From contig DASTDE010000001.1 in the NCBI GenBank assembly GCA_035710515.1, positions 930,001 to 994,000 of the forward strand: a stretch of 64,000 nucleotides of DNA, given 5' to 3'. The position numbers and the translations under genes were made by a program. The DNA is from Candidatus Rubrimentiphilum sp. GTDB lineage: Bacteria > Vulcanimicrobiota > Vulcanimicrobiia > Vulcanimicrobiales > Vulcanimicrobiaceae. Under the pieces are notes generated by a model that was not told where the DNA came from, ran no database searches, and saw only the letters and a list, made by a program, of their open reading frames with translations. Below, piece by piece: positions 14,960-23,705 of the stretch (position 1 is the first letter of the stretch; each line of letters begins with the position of its first letter).

Positions 14960-15897
14960 AAGCCGCGGCGATTTTTCCGGGCCAGGGATCGCAGATCGTC
15001 GGAATGGGCGCCGACGTTGCGAAATCCTCGCAAGCAGCGCGCGAACTCTTCGAGCGCGCCGCGACTGTGCTCGGCTACGATCTCTTGCACTTGCAGGAGC
15101 ATGGGCCTGAAGAACAGTTGCGTGAAACGCAGTACAGCCAGCCCGCGATCTTCACGACGAATCTTGCGCTCTATTACGCAGCCGGCGACACACTCGCGCC
15201 GGTCGTGAGCGCGGGACATTCGTTCGGCGAGTTCTGCAGCCTGACGATTGCGGAGGCACTCTCATTTGAAGAAGCGCTGCGCACGGTCGACGCGCGCGGC
15301 AAAGCGATGCAGCGTGCGGCCGAGATCGCGCCGGGCGGCATGACGGCCGTGCTGGGAATGGAAGCGGAAAGGATCCGTGAGGTTGTATCCCGCGTGCAGT
15401 CCGAGCGCGGCGGGCGCGTTCAGCTGGCGAACTTTAACTCACCCGCGCAGATCGTGATTAGCGGCGACCTGGCCGCAGTCCAAGCTGCCGGCGATGTGTT
15501 GCTCGAAAGCGGCGCAAAACGCGTCGTACCGCTGAACGTCTCCGGCGCGTGGCACAGCCAATTGATGGATCCGGCCGTGGAAGAGTTCGCGGCGGCCGTC
15601 AACAGCGCGCATTTCAACCTGCCGAAGTTCAACGTCATCTCCAACGTGGATGCGCAGCCGTACCGTGACGTGGAAACGATCAAGCGTAACTTAGTGCGAT
15701 CGATAACGGAAGAAGTCCGCTGGCACGATACCGCGCAGAAACTCGTTTCCTACGGTCTCGACTTGGTGATCGAATTCGGCGCGACGCCGGTGCTGGGTCC
15801 GCTCATGAAGCGTTTGCCCGGCGCGCCCGACGTGCTGAACGTCACGGACTCTGCGGGGGTTGAAAAGCTACGCGAGAAAGTGCGCGTGCAGGTATGA
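14956..15897 (+). CDS. fabD: Malonyl-CoA:ACP transacylase
   Basis: FabD loads malonyl groups onto ACP. The 313-aa protein starts MKAAAIFPGQGSQIVGMG; the nucleophile serine is in AGHSFGEF (S89) and the partner histidine in SGAWHSQLM (H200). GTG 14956 overlaps the fabH TGA as GTGA and has GGAGA six nt upstream; an ATG two codons earlier is possible. A much longer open frame upstream is only an out-of-frame overlap with fabH. It is cytosolic. Confidence 0.94.
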   Translation: MKAAAIFPGQGSQIVGMGADVAKSSQAARELFERAATVLGYDLLHLQEHGPEEQLRETQYSQPAIFTTNLALYYAAGDTLAPVVSAGHSFGEFCSLTIAEALSFEEALRTVDARGKAMQRAAEIAPGGMTAVLGMEAERIREVVSRVQSERGGRVQLANFNSPAQIVISGDLAAVQAAGDVLLESGAKRVVPLNVSGAWHSQLMDPAVEEFAAAVNSAHFNLPKFNVISNVDAQPYRDVETIKRNLVRSITEEVRWHDTAQKLVSYGLDLVIEFGATPVLGPLMKRLPGAPDVLNVTDSAGVEKLREKVRVQV

Positions 15898-16640
15898 TCT
15901 TCGACGGCAAGGCTGCGATCGTTACCGGCGCGAGCCGCGGAATCGGACGTGCCATTGCGGTGGATCTCGCGCAGCACGGCGCCGGGATCGCCCTGGTAGG
16001 CAGAGACCGCGAAGCGCTCGACGCAACGGCGGCGGCGTGCCGGGCCGCGCGCAGCGGCGTGAAGTGTTTGATTCTGACGGGAGACGCGGCCGATCCGGCC
16101 GCGGTCGACTCGTTCGTGACGCAAACGCTGGATGCGTTTGGCCGGCTCGATTTCGCCATCGCGAATGCGGGCCAGTCGCGGGACGGCCTCATCGTCCGTC
16201 TCAAAAATGAAGCGCTGGACGATCTGCTTGCGGTAAATCTGAAGTCGGCGTTCTACCTGTGCCACGCGGTTGCGAAGCCGATGATGAAGCAGCACGCGGG
16301 CTCGATAGTGCTGATTTCGAGTATCGTGGGATTGACCGGCAATGCGGGGCAGGCCGTCTATGCGGCCTCGAAGGCCGGGGTTCTCGGGCTCACCAAGTCC
16401 CTAGCAAAGGAATTGGGTTCGAGGAACATAAGAGTCAACGCCGTCGCGCCCGGCCTCATCGAAACGGCGATGACCGAGAAGATGCCGGACGCCGCTAGGG
16501 AGTATTTGCTCAAGCAAACGGCGCTCGGGCGCGCCGGAAAACCTGAAGATATTAGCGGAGTGGTCCGCTTTCTTTGCTCGGATGCTGCCGGCTACATAAC
16601 GGGCCAAACGCTCGTGGTCGACGGCGGAGTCGTAATGTAG
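15894..16640 (+). CDS. fabG: 3-oxoacyl-ACP reductase
   Basis: FabG is the NADPH-dependent reductase of the elongation cycle. This 248-aa short-chain dehydrogenase has the cofactor loop TGASRGIG (11-18), NAG (91-93) and the catalytic S143, Y156 and K160 (VYAASKAG). The C-terminal segment [13 protein letters not shown] is characteristic of FabG. The start ATG overlaps the fabD TGA (ATGA). Only fabH, fabD, fabG and acpP are present here; fabF and fabZ must be elsewhere. Confidence 0.95.
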   Translation: MIFDGKAAIVTGASRGIGRAIAVDLAQHGAGIALVGRDREALDATAAACRAARSGVKCLILTGDAADPAAVDSFVTQTLDAFGRLDFAIANAGQSRDGLIVRLKNEALDDLLAVNLKSAFYLCHAVAKPMMKQHAGSIVLISSIVGLTGNAGQAVYAASKAGVLGLTKSLAKELGSRNIRVNAVAPGLIETAMTEKMPDAAREYLLKQTALGRAGKPEDISGVVRFLCSDAAGYITGQTLVVDGGVVM

Positions 16641-16647
16641 GAGACCT

Positions 16648-16887
16648 ATGTCCACGTTCGATAAAGTCAAAAAGATCATCGTCGAACAGCTTGGCGTCGA
16701 CGAATCTGAAGTAACTCCCGAAGCATCGATTACCGACGACCTCGGTGCGGATTCGCTCGATCAGGTCGAGCTCGTCATGGCATTCGAAACGGAATTCAAT
16801 ATCGACATTCCGGACGAAGAAGCGGAAAAAATCAAGACCGTCGGCGATGCCGTCAAACGTATCGAGGAAACAACCACTAAAGAGTGA
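16648..16887 (+). CDS. acpP: Acyl carrier protein
   Basis: The 79-aa acidic protein carries growing acyl chains on a 4'-phosphopantetheine attached to the serine of the invariant [14 protein letters not shown] (S36). The rest ([36 protein letters not shown]) is standard ACP. It has a GGAG ribosome site 7 nt upstream. ffh follows after 3 nt, whereas in most genomes fabF and rnc come next. Confidence 0.97.
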   Translation: MSTFDKVKKIIVEQLGVDESEVTPEASITDDLGADSLDQVELVMAFETEFNIDIPDEEAEKIKTVGDAVKRIEETTTKE

Positions 16888-16890
16888 CTT

Positions 16891-18231
16891 TTGTTTGAAA
16901 CCCTCTCGGATCGCTTAGGCGCGATCTTTTCCCGGCTGAGCGGCCGAGGCCGGCTCAGCGAAGCTGACGTAAACGAAGTGATGCGCGAAGTGCGCATCGC
17001 TTTGCTTGAGGCCGACGTTTCGCTGGCTGCAGCCAAAGCATTTGTGGGCCGCGTCAAGGAACGCGCTGTCGGAGCCGAGGTGTTGGCTTCGCTTTCGCCG
17101 GCGCAAACGATCGTCACGATCGTTCATGCGGAGCTCGTCGAATTGCTCGGTCCGCCCGCGGAATCGCCGCAAGCGCGTCTGCATTTTTCCGACGCGCCGC
17201 CGTCGGTGATCATGCTCGTCGGTTTACAGGGTTCAGGTAAAACAACGCAGGCCGGCAAGTTGGCGCTGCGCCTGAAAGAACAGGGGCGCCGTTCGCTGCT
17301 TGTCGCGGCGGACGTTTACCGCCCGGCAGCCATTACGCAATTGCAGACTATTGGCAAACAGATCGATCTGCCGGTCTTTGAAAAAGGCGCGGCCGATCCG
17401 GTAGAGATCGCGCGCGACGCGGTGGCCGAGGCGCGCAGGCTCGGCGTTTCGACCGTCATCTTGGATACTGCCGGCCGCTTGCAGATCGACGACGATCTGA
17501 TGAGCGAGCTGAAGCGTATCAAGCAAGCCGTTTCGCCGAGTGAAATTCTGCTGGTAGCCGACGCGATGACGGGACAAGAGGCGACGAACGTCGCCAAGGG
17601 CTTCCATGACGCGCTCGCGATCACGGGCGTGATCCTGACGAAATTGGATGGCGATGCGCGAGGCGGAGCTGCGCTTTCCATCTATAGCGTGACCGGCGCG
17701 CCTATCAAATTTGCCGGCGTCGGCGAAAAACTCTCGGCGCTCGAGCCGTTCTACCCCGACCGGCTGGCCTCGCGCATTCTCGGCATGGGCGACGTGCTGA
17801 CGCTCATCGAGCGCACGCAAAGCGTCTACAGCCAGGAACAGGCCAAAGCGATCGAGCAAAAGCTGCTCAAGCAGCAGTTCACCCTCGACGATTTCCTGGA
17901 TCAGATGCGGCAGATCCGCAAGATGGGTTCGATGGGCGAGATTCTCAAGATGATTCCAGGCCTGTCGCGCGCGCTGCCCAAGGACTTCGAAATCCCCGAG
18001 CGCGACCTGAAAAAAATCGAGGCAATTATCTGCTCGATGACCTCGCGGGAACGCCGTGACCCGGCGCTCCTCAACGGCTCACGCCGCAAACGCATTGCGG
18101 CGGGCAGCGGCACGCAAGTGGCCGACGTCAACCGCTTGGTCAAGCGCTTCGAAGAGTCGCGCAAAATGATGAAATCTATGGGTTTTGGCCGAAAGGGCAA
18201 AACACGTCTTCCGATGGGAATGTTCAAATAG
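16891..18231 (+). CDS. ffh: Signal recognition particle GTPase Ffh
   Basis: Ffh binds signal sequences and, with 4.5S RNA and FtsY, targets membrane proteins to SecYEG. The 446-aa protein has the N-domain, G1 loop GLQGSGKTT (111-119), the DxxG-type DTAGRLQ, G4 [10 protein letters not shown], and a C-terminal methionine-rich M domain ([18 protein letters not shown], later [14 protein letters not shown]). The start is TTG 16891, three nt after acpP. FtsY is not nearby and no 4.5S RNA gene was found in the window. Confidence 0.97.
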   Translation: MFETLSDRLGAIFSRLSGRGRLSEADVNEVMREVRIALLEADVSLAAAKAFVGRVKERAVGAEVLASLSPAQTIVTIVHAELVELLGPPAESPQARLHFSDAPPSVIMLVGLQGSGKTTQAGKLALRLKEQGRRSLLVAADVYRPAAITQLQTIGKQIDLPVFEKGAADPVEIARDAVAEARRLGVSTVILDTAGRLQIDDDLMSELKRIKQAVSPSEILLVADAMTGQEATNVAKGFHDALAITGVILTKLDGDARGGAALSIYSVTGAPIKFAGVGEKLSALEPFYPDRLASRILGMGDVLTLIERTQSVYSQEQAKAIEQKLLKQQFTLDDFLDQMRQIRKMGSMGEILKMIPGLSRALPKDFEIPERDLKKIEAIICSMTSRERRDPALLNGSRRKRIAAGSGTQVADVNRLVKRFEESRKMMKSMGFGRKGKTRLPMGMFK

Positions 18232-18233
18232 CG

Positions 18234-18482
18234 ATGGTAAAAATTAGATTGCGGCGCATGGGCGCCAAAAAACAACCGACATACCGCTTCGTTGTTGCCG
18301 ACCAGCGCGCGCCGCGCGATGGACGCTTCATCGAGATTCTCGGGCACTACAATCCGCGCACCGACCCGCGCACGATCGTGGTGAACGAAGAGAAAGCCAA
18401 GGCGTGGCTCGCCAAAGGTGCGCAGCCTTCGGATACAGTCCGCCGCCTCTTCACCGAGAAGGGCATCATTGAAACGAAATGA
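18234..18482 (+). CDS. rpsP: Ribosomal protein bS16
   Basis: This 82-aa 30S component starts [20 protein letters not shown] and contains the family pattern [13 protein letters not shown]. It lies 2 nt after ffh and overlaps the KH-domain gene by 4 nt (ATGA). ffh-rpsP-KH-rimM is a widely conserved order; trmD and rplS, which usually complete it, are not found after rimM here. Confidence 0.97.
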   Translation: MVKIRLRRMGAKKQPTYRFVVADQRAPRDGRFIEILGHYNPRTDPRTIVVNEEKAKAWLAKGAQPSDTVRRLFTEKGIIETK

Positions 18483-19003
18483 GCGCGTACGACGACGAGT
18501 TCGGTTTATTCGGCGATAAAGAAGAAGAGGGCGAACGCCGCTCCACGTTAGGCGCGCGAAAGATCGCGTCCAACGAAACGATCATCGACGACGTCGAACC
18601 CGAAGATGAAGCTCCGCCGCGCCGCCGGCCGTCTGCCGGAGGCCCCGTGCCGCGCCGCCGTCCGATGGCGCCTCGCCGGGCGCCCGACGATCCGATCGCC
18701 GCGCAGAAACGCGCGAGCGATCTATTGGAGTTTCTGGCAAAGAAGTTGGTCAGCAAAGCCGACGAGGTCGTGATTGAGAGTTTTCCGGCCGAGAACGGCG
18801 AGCAGCCGCTCATCGAGATCGGTGTCGATCCGGAAGATATCGGTAAGGTCATCGGCCGGGGCGGCCGCGTCGCGCACGCTTTGCGCACGATCGTGCGCGC
18901 CACCGCCGAGGGCCGGATCCAAGTTGAGATCCTCGACACGGACGAGTTTTACGACGACGGCGAAGGCGATGAAGGCGAGGAGCCGCAAGACGCGCCCGAG
19001 TGA
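18479..19003 (+). CDS. KH-domain RNA-binding protein (KhpA-like) with long disordered N-terminus
   Basis: The KhpA/YlqC-type KH domain lies at about residues 80-155: [16 protein letters not shown] then [22 protein letters not shown], with the G-x-x-G loop as GRGG. KhpA proteins are normally about 75-80 aa and bind sRNAs and tRNA. Here an extra 80 residues precede it, acidic first ([15 protein letters not shown]), then Pro/Arg-rich ([20 protein letters not shown]), and an acidic tail follows. The position between rpsP and rimM matches khpA. The extension is unusual and may give extra RNA or protein contacts. Confidence 0.85.
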   Translation: MSAYDDEFGLFGDKEEEGERRSTLGARKIASNETIIDDVEPEDEAPPRRRPSAGGPVPRRRPMAPRRAPDDPIAAQKRASDLLEFLAKKLVSKADEVVIESFPAENGEQPLIEIGVDPEDIGKVIGRGGRVAHALRTIVRATAEGRIQVEILDTDEFYDDGEGDEGEEPQDAPE

Positions 19004-19490
19004 CGAGCTGCCCGTCGGGCGAATCGCCGGCTTGTTCGGTGTCAAAGGTGAATTGAAATGCGACCCGACCAATGCGGGTCGCATGCTTTTTGAAGCGGGC
19101 CAAGTGTTGCGAGCGGTGTTAGCCGGAGGCGTCGAGCGCGAGTTGCGTCTGGCCACGGTTCGCGAACATAAGGGCCGCCTGCTGGTGACCTTCGAAGGTG
19201 CCGCCTCCGCAGATGAAGCCGAAAAACTTGCGGGCGCAACGCTGTACGCCGACCGCAGTCGAATCGAGCTGAAGCCGGACGAATACTTGGATCGCGATCT
19301 TATCGGGTGCGCAGTGCGCGATGCAAGCGGTACGCTGGGCGTCGTCGAGCGCGTCGATCACTATCCGGGCTCGGACATGCTGGTGGTGAACGGCAAGATG
19401 ATTCCGCTCGTGCAGCCGTTCATTACCGCGATAGACGTCGGCGCAAAGCGAATCGACGTTGACCTGCCCGCGGGGCTGCTCGACGATTAG
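18969..19490 (+). CDS. rimM: 16S rRNA processing / ribosome maturation factor RimM
   Basis: RimM aids 30S head assembly and binds uS19. The protein shows the opening strand VGRIAGLFGVKGELKCDP, a central segment with DRSRIELKPDEYLDRDLIGC, and the PRC-barrel part VERVDHYPGSDMLVV and PLVQPFITAIDVGAKRIDV. ATG 18969 is the nearest acceptable start and overlaps the KH gene by 35 nt; a longer frame upstream is an artefact. It is the last gene of the plus-strand block. Confidence 0.92.
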   Translation: MKARSRKTRPSDELPVGRIAGLFGVKGELKCDPTNAGRMLFEAGQVLRAVLAGGVERELRLATVREHKGRLLVTFEGAASADEAEKLAGATLYADRSRIELKPDEYLDRDLIGCAVRDASGTLGVVERVDHYPGSDMLVVNGKMIPLVQPFITAIDVGAKRIDVDLPAGLLDD

Positions 19491-20498
19491 TTAATTGTTT
19501 TGCGGGTGATCGGTCGCGTACGACGCGACGGCTGCATTGACGGCGCCGCTGATGGAATCTCCGTCCGCCGATGCCTCGGCGAGTTTGGCTCCGAAACACG
19601 TGTACACGGCGAGCGCGAAGGTGTACTGCTTGTGGCCGAACAGCCCGCGCCGCACGTTCTTGGAGGAGAGCACGCCGCCGGCTACCGTGTTGTTCCGCTC
19701 GCTTCCGCAGATCGCGTTGGCTTGTTTGGAAGCGTCGCCGCTCGCGTTGGTCATGTGCGCGTCGTAGCGTTGGTTCAGCGCCATGTAGAACGCGGCGGTC
19801 GCCGAACTCAGCTCGCCGGAGGTTAAACCGCCGCCAACGTGCACGACGAAGATGCCCTTTGAAGGTTTGATGACCGGCGTAGCGTGCGGATCGGGCGTCT
19901 CCTTGGCACGGTGTTTGAAGAGGCCCGCAATGCCTGCGCCCAGATTGGCTTGGTTACTCGGAAGCGGCGCCGGCGTGGCTTGTGCCGAGCTTTGATCGAA
20001 AGATTGCGCTTTGCCCTGTTCGCGCTGTACGATGCCGTCGCGCAGCTGCACTGCCTGCGAAGCAGCGTCTTGGAATGATTGGATCTGCGCGGTGGCGCCC
20101 AGAACGATCGTGCCCGAGCTTACGTCGATGACCTGTTCGACCAGCGACACACCGCCGCCGAGCGGCGTCATGTAACCGGCGACGTAATAGGCCGCGTTCA
20201 ACGATTTTGCATACGTCAGGAAGTCGGCGCGCTTAACCGTCGTGGGCGCTTGCAGCGCGTCCACGCCGCCGGCCGCATTCATCTCCGCGACAAACAGCGC
20301 GGCCGCTTTGGTGCCGGTGTCCGCGTGCAGGTCGCTGCTAAAATCAAACGGGTAAATGACGACCATCGGCAGGCGGGGCGCCAGCGTCGGTGCCGGGGTC
20401 GGGCTGGGTGTCGGCGTGGGTTTGGGGGCAGGCGGACGCGCCGCGCCGATCAGCGCGAAGCTTAAGCCGAGTAAAACCACCGCGAAGACGCGACCCAC
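19491..20498 (-). CDS. Secreted protein with TolB/CsgG-like N-terminal fold
   Basis: The 335-aa product has a signal peptide (MGRVFAVVLLGLSFALIGAA), a proline-threonine linker (PAPKPTPTPSPTPAPT) and a domain starting MVVIYPFDFSSDLHADTG. That strand, followed by AALFVAEMNAAGGVDAL and ADFLTYAKSLNAAYYVAGYM, resembles the nucleotide-free TolB/CsgG-like fold in which a secreted protein assembles a periplasmic signal such as V-x-P-F. A second domain (KGIFVVHVGGG onward) follows a disordered Gln/Ser stretch. It is convergent with rimM. Role unknown. Confidence 0.65.
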   Translation of the reverse strand: MGRVFAVVLLGLSFALIGAARPPAPKPTPTPSPTPAPTLAPRLPMVVIYPFDFSSDLHADTGTKAAALFVAEMNAAGGVDALQAPTTVKRADFLTYAKSLNAAYYVAGYMTPLGGGVSLVEQVIDVSSGTIVLGATAQIQSFQDAASQAVQLRDGIVQREQGKAQSFDQSSAQATPAPLPSNQANLGAGIAGLFKHRAKETPDPHATPVIKPSKGIFVVHVGGGLTSGELSSATAAFYMALNQRYDAHMTNASGDASKQANAICGSERNNTVAGGVLSSKNVRRGLFGHKQYTFALAVYTCFGAKLAEASADGDSISGAVNAAVASYATDHPQNN

Positions 20499-20562
20499 TC
20501 GAGACCCTTTCTAAGGAAGCAGCAACCCGCAGAGAAACGTCGGGCCTTGGGCAATCGTTTCC

Positions 20563-21441
20563 TCAAGCGTCACGGGGCGCCCTCGCAAGCGTTTCAACGA
20601 CGTCCTGTTGCGCGGGGCGAACCGGATCCACCAGCGGCGCGACGGTTTCGGTTCCCTTGTGGTGCGCCCAACCGGCGCTGAGCTCGGCACCGAAGAGAAA
20701 GATCGCTCCGAGGAGATAGAACCAGAGCAAGAGGACGAGCGGCGCGGAGAGAGCGCCATAGATATGCGTGAAATTAACGTGCACGGTATAAAAGGCGAAT
20801 GCGTATTGAGCGGCGGGCCACATCAACGCCACGAAACTCGCACCGGGAACCGCGAACTGCCACTTGACCGAGCGGTTTGGAAGAAACGTATACAGCACGA
20901 TGACCACGATGAAGATCAGCAGCATCGACAGCGCGTAAGCCACCACTTCGGAGACGTTCTGCGGATCGGGCAGTTTTGCATAAACCACGAAAAGCGAGAT
21001 GACTATGGGTAGGCCCATCGCAACGATCATGACCATGCCGGCTGCCGGCAGCATGATGATCGAGAGCGCGATATCGTGAAGCAGCGGCCTGCTTTTCGGT
21101 ACGGCGAGCGCGCGGTTGAGCGCGAAGGCCAATCCCATGAACAAATTCTTTCCCGCCCACACCACCACCAGAAGGGCGATGATGCTGGATATTCCACGGC
21201 TGTAGACGTACGTTTGAAGATCGTTCGCGACCGTCTCGTGAAGCGCCGGGGCGAACTCGTCGATGAAGGAGAGAATCTGGGCGTTGGCGTCGGGGTAGAC
21301 CAGCGAGGCTCCGGTGATAATGAGAACGAGCAGCGGGAAGACCGCGAACATCGAGTTGAACGCAATGGCTTGTGACAGGAACGCGCAGCCGTCTCGCGTG
21401 AAGCGCATGCCGGCCTCGCGGAACGCTAAGATGAGTCGCAT
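20563..21441 (-). CDS. YihY/BrkB-family integral membrane protein
   Basis: The 292-aa protein has about six transmembrane helices and the family pattern: AGMRFTRDGCAFLSQAIAFN near the start, FPLLVLIITGASLV, VVVWAGKNLFMGLAFALNRA, and the terminal LLLWFYLLGAIFLFGAELSA. Members were once called ribonuclease BN but are now seen as inner-membrane proteins of unknown or transport-related function. AGGACC precedes the ATG by 2-6 nt. The gene is divergent from a secreted beta protein across a 30-nt gap containing a palindrome. Confidence 0.88.
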   Translation of the reverse strand: MRLILAFREAGMRFTRDGCAFLSQAIAFNSMFAVFPLLVLIITGASLVYPDANAQILSFIDEFAPALHETVANDLQTYVYSRGISSIIALLVVVWAGKNLFMGLAFALNRALAVPKSRPLLHDIALSIIMLPAAGMVMIVAMGLPIVISLFVVYAKLPDPQNVSEVVAYALSMLLIFIVVIVLYTFLPNRSVKWQFAVPGASFVALMWPAAQYAFAFYTVHVNFTHIYGALSAPLVLLLWFYLLGAIFLFGAELSAGWAHHKGTETVAPLVDPVRPAQQDVVETLARAPRDA

Positions 21442-21449
21442 AAGGTCCT

Positions 21450-21462
21450 GCGATAGTATCGC
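21450..21462. promoter_or_regulatory. Perfect palindrome GCGATA-g-TATCGC in divergent gap
   Basis: GCGATA (21450-21455) and TATCGC (21457-21462) flank a single G in the 30-nt gap between divergently transcribed BrkB-like and stalk-like genes. It lies just upstream of both ribosome sites, where a repressor could act on both genes. Confidence 0.5.
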
Positions 21463-21471
21463 GGTTGACCG

Positions 21472-21957
21472 ATGATATTCCCACTTTTGACGCCCGCGCT
21501 GGTCGTGGTGCTGAACGGCTCAGTCGTACATTCGTACAGCCCGGCATATCTGCATAACGGGCACATTATGGCGCCGTTGCAGCCGTACGTGACGGCTGTG
21601 GCCGCCCGCATTGCTTACAGCGGCTCGAGCCTGGTCGTAACGCGCGGCGACCATCTGGCGAAACTTCGATTCGGCGGGCAAGCGCCGCCGGGGCAATGGG
21701 ACCAGACGTACGTTGAAATTGTACCGCTTCTGCGCAGTCTCGGCGTGAACGTTGCATACGACCCGCAGCGGCGCCGCCTTGAGATCGACACGCTGCAGAC
21801 GATGCTGGTCACGCCGACGCCATTTAATCCGGCCGTTCCGCTGGCATCGCCGGCCGCGATTTTTACGCCCACCGCGACGGCAACGCCGCGTCCGCAAGTC
21901 AGCGGCAGTCCGGCTCCGCGCCGCACGCCGCTTCCGCTGGGATGCTGCACGCTGTAG
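21472..21957 (+). CDS. Copper-amine-oxidase-N-like stalk protein with Pro-rich tail
   Basis: The 161-aa product starts with a hydrophobic stretch (MIFPLLTPALVVVLNGSVVH), then a beta-alpha-beta domain YLHNGHIMAPLQPYVTAVAARI with a later EIVPLLRSLGVNVAYDPQRRRLEID. The pattern is that of PF07833 (Cu_amine_oxidN1), commonly a cell-envelope stalk domain. The C-terminus is low complexity (FTPTATATPRPQVSGSPAPR). The gene overlaps the next, an alpha/beta hydrolase, by 16 nt, so the two are probably one operon. Surface or periplasmic location is inferred. Confidence 0.65.
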   Translation: MIFPLLTPALVVVLNGSVVHSYSPAYLHNGHIMAPLQPYVTAVAARIAYSGSSLVVTRGDHLAKLRFGGQAPPGQWDQTYVEIVPLLRSLGVNVAYDPQRRRLEIDTLQTMLVTPTPFNPAVPLASPAAIFTPTATATPRPQVSGSPAPRRTPLPLGCCTL

Positions 21958-22781
21958 CGCTCGCGGTTGGTCTGACGTTCGCATCGGCGGACGGCAGTTC
22001 GATCGCGGGTACGTTGTCGTTTCCGGTCGCCTCGCGTGCGGCAGTGCCTGCGATTGTTTTGGTTGGAACAAATGGACCGGCGGACCGTACCGAGCCGGTC
22101 GGCGCGACGCCGTTATTCGATCTTTACGCGCAGGCGTTTAATGCCGCCGGGTTTGCGGTGCTGCGGTACGATACGCGCGGCATCGGCGAGAGTACGACGA
22201 AAACGGAAGCGCACGCGGTGCGCCGGCAAAATTTCGTTGACGATGCCGCGGCGGCGGTGCGCGCCCTAATCGCCGATCCGAGGATCGACGCCTCCCGCGT
22301 CTATGTGCTCGGTGTAAGTGAAGGCGGTGAGACCGCGCTGGCCGTTGCGCTGCAAGGCGTGCCGGTGCGCGGCTTGGTTCTGGTTGGGCCGCTCAGCGTG
22401 CCGTACGCGCAAGCGCTGGCGCAGCAGGATCGCGGCGCGCCGCCGCCCGTCCTCGAACACGACGCGCTACTCCTAGCCGAGCCGTATTTTCAGAGCTATC
22501 AAGCGATCGATCCGCGCAAGGAGATTGCATTCGTTCGCCAGCCGATCTTGGCGCTGCGCGGATTTGCGGACACGCAAACGCTGCCTATAGATTTCGATCA
22601 GCTTGTGCAAGCGGCGAAGGATACGCGCCGGGAGATTACCGTCCGGCGGTTTTCCGGTGACGACCACTTCTTGCTGGAGTTATCCGACGACGAGTTGCAC
22701 ACCGGGCCGCAGTACCAGCGGCGGCACGAATTCGATCCGGCCGCCGCGGCTGCGATCGTTACTTGGCTGCGTTCGCACTAG
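21942..22781 (+). CDS. Alpha/beta hydrolase (secreted or membrane-anchored)
   Basis: The 279-aa protein has a probable signal peptide (MLHAVALAVGLTFASADGSS) and an alpha/beta-hydrolase core. The strand AIVLVGTNGPADR, the oxyanion region VLRYDTRGIGES and the nucleophile elbow GVSEGGE (S126) are visible, and the late GDDHFLLEL region supplies the histidine (about 245). Members of this group are esterases or dienelactone-hydrolase-like enzymes; the substrate is unknown. It overlaps the preceding gene by 16 nt and ends convergently into the DoxX gene. Confidence 0.8.
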   Translation: MLHAVALAVGLTFASADGSSIAGTLSFPVASRAAVPAIVLVGTNGPADRTEPVGATPLFDLYAQAFNAAGFAVLRYDTRGIGESTTKTEAHAVRRQNFVDDAAAAVRALIADPRIDASRVYVLGVSEGGETALAVALQGVPVRGLVLVGPLSVPYAQALAQQDRGAPPPVLEHDALLLAEPYFQSYQAIDPRKEIAFVRQPILALRGFADTQTLPIDFDQLVQAAKDTRREITVRRFSGDDHFLLELSDDELHTGPQYQRRHEFDPAAAAAIVTWLRSH

Positions 22782-23271
22782 CGGGCTGCGGAAGAAGGCG
22801 TGCACCCGCGCTGAGCAGCGCGAGCACAACCGCAACGCCGATGGCGATCCAGCGAAGGTTTTCCGTCGCAACGATGGTCAAGCCGACCGCGTTGTCGACC
22901 GAGTAGATCCCAAAACCGGCGAAATCGATTGCCAAAGCGCCGGCGATATAGACCCCGGGCAGCTCCCAGCCGGTTGGCGCGAAGAAGCCCTTGCCGATGT
23001 GGCTCGTCAGAATTGCCGTTAGCATCACGATGATGATAATGGCCGGACCGATGCCGCCGAGCAGACCCAGTGCCAGCAGCAGGCCGCCGCCGACCTCGCC
23101 CAGACCGGCCGCCACGGCGAACAGCACGCCCGGGCGCCAGCCCATGCTTTCAAAGAAGTCCCCCGTCCCCTTGGGGCCGTAGCCGCCGAACCAGCCGAAG
23201 AGTTTCTGGGCGCCGTGCGCGGCCAGCCCCAGGCCGAAAATCAGGCGCGCGAGCAATAAAGCGATGAACAT
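22759..23271 (-). CDS. DoxX-family membrane protein
   Basis: The 170-aa protein has four membrane helices and the DoxX hallmark near the start: RLIFGLGLAAHGAQKLFGWF. The motif GGYGPKGTGDFFESMG, the segment LGEVGGGLLLALGLLGGIGP and a third helix (FGIYSVDNAVGL) are present. DoxX proteins are linked to thiosulfate oxidation in archaea and to redox stress (SodA-linked complex) in mycobacteria. It starts 72 nt from a divergent HxlR regulator, and the pair DoxX-HxlR is common. Regulation by that protein is the natural inference. Confidence 0.88.
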   Translation of the reverse strand: MFIALLLARLIFGLGLAAHGAQKLFGWFGGYGPKGTGDFFESMGWRPGVLFAVAAGLGEVGGGLLLALGLLGGIGPAIIIIVMLTAILTSHIGKGFFAPTGWELPGVYIAGALAIDFAGFGIYSVDNAVGLTIVATENLRWIAIGVAVVLALLSAGARLLPQPASANAAK

Positions 23272-23291
23272 TCTATACCTACCTATCGTCT

Positions 23292-23310
23292 GCTACTCAC
23301 TTTAAGTAGC
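23292..23310. promoter_or_regulatory. Likely HxlR operator (GCTACT-n7-AGTAGC)
   Basis: GCTACT (23292-23297) and AGTAGC (23305-23310) form an inverted repeat with a 7-nt centre in the 72-nt gap between the divergent DoxX and HxlR genes. This is the expected place and symmetry for a dimeric HxlR/MarR-type winged-helix repressor controlling both promoters. A TAAAATAGTAAG stretch downstream is a possible HxlR -10 region. Confidence 0.55.
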
Positions 23311-23343
23311 CATGTGCTAAAATAGTAAGGGAGTCTATCGAAG

Positions 23344-23676
23344 ATGTCAATAGCCACGCACGGGCTCTGCCCCCGTTACCATCGGGCTGTAGAGCTGGTT
23401 GGCCGCCGCTGGACGGGGGCGGTCGTCCGTACCCTTATGCCCGGCCCGCGGCGCTTCAACGAACTCCTGACGTCCATTCCGGGCCTCTCGGACCGGCTGC
23501 TCACCGAGCGGCTGCGCGAACTCGAGGCGGCCGGCATCGTCCGGCGCGAGGTCAAGCCTGATCCGCCGATTCGGGTGGTCTACGAGCTCACGGAGTCCGG
23601 CCGCGATTTGGGCCCGGCCCTCGACGAGATCGCGCGATGGGCGGAGCGCTGGATCGCTGCTCCGGCACAATCGTAG
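23344..23676 (+). CDS. HxlR-family transcriptional regulator
   Basis: The 110-aa winged-helix protein has the HxlR signature: CPRYHRAVELVGRRWTGAVVR (the N-terminal Cys may be a sensor), GPRRFNELLTSIPGLSDRLLTERLRELEAAGIVRR as recognition helix and wing, and YELTESGRDLGPAL. Many members sense electrophiles or redox stress through this Cys. The gene is divergent from doxX-like with a shared palindromic operator, and the locus likely autoregulates. It is followed by a terminator-like hairpin. Confidence 0.9.
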   Translation: MSIATHGLCPRYHRAVELVGRRWTGAVVRTLMPGPRRFNELLTSIPGLSDRLLTERLRELEAAGIVRREVKPDPPIRVVYELTESGRDLGPALDEIARWAERWIAAPAQS

Positions 23677-23705
23677 AGGTCCGCAGCTAACCGGAGACGG
23701 ATTGG

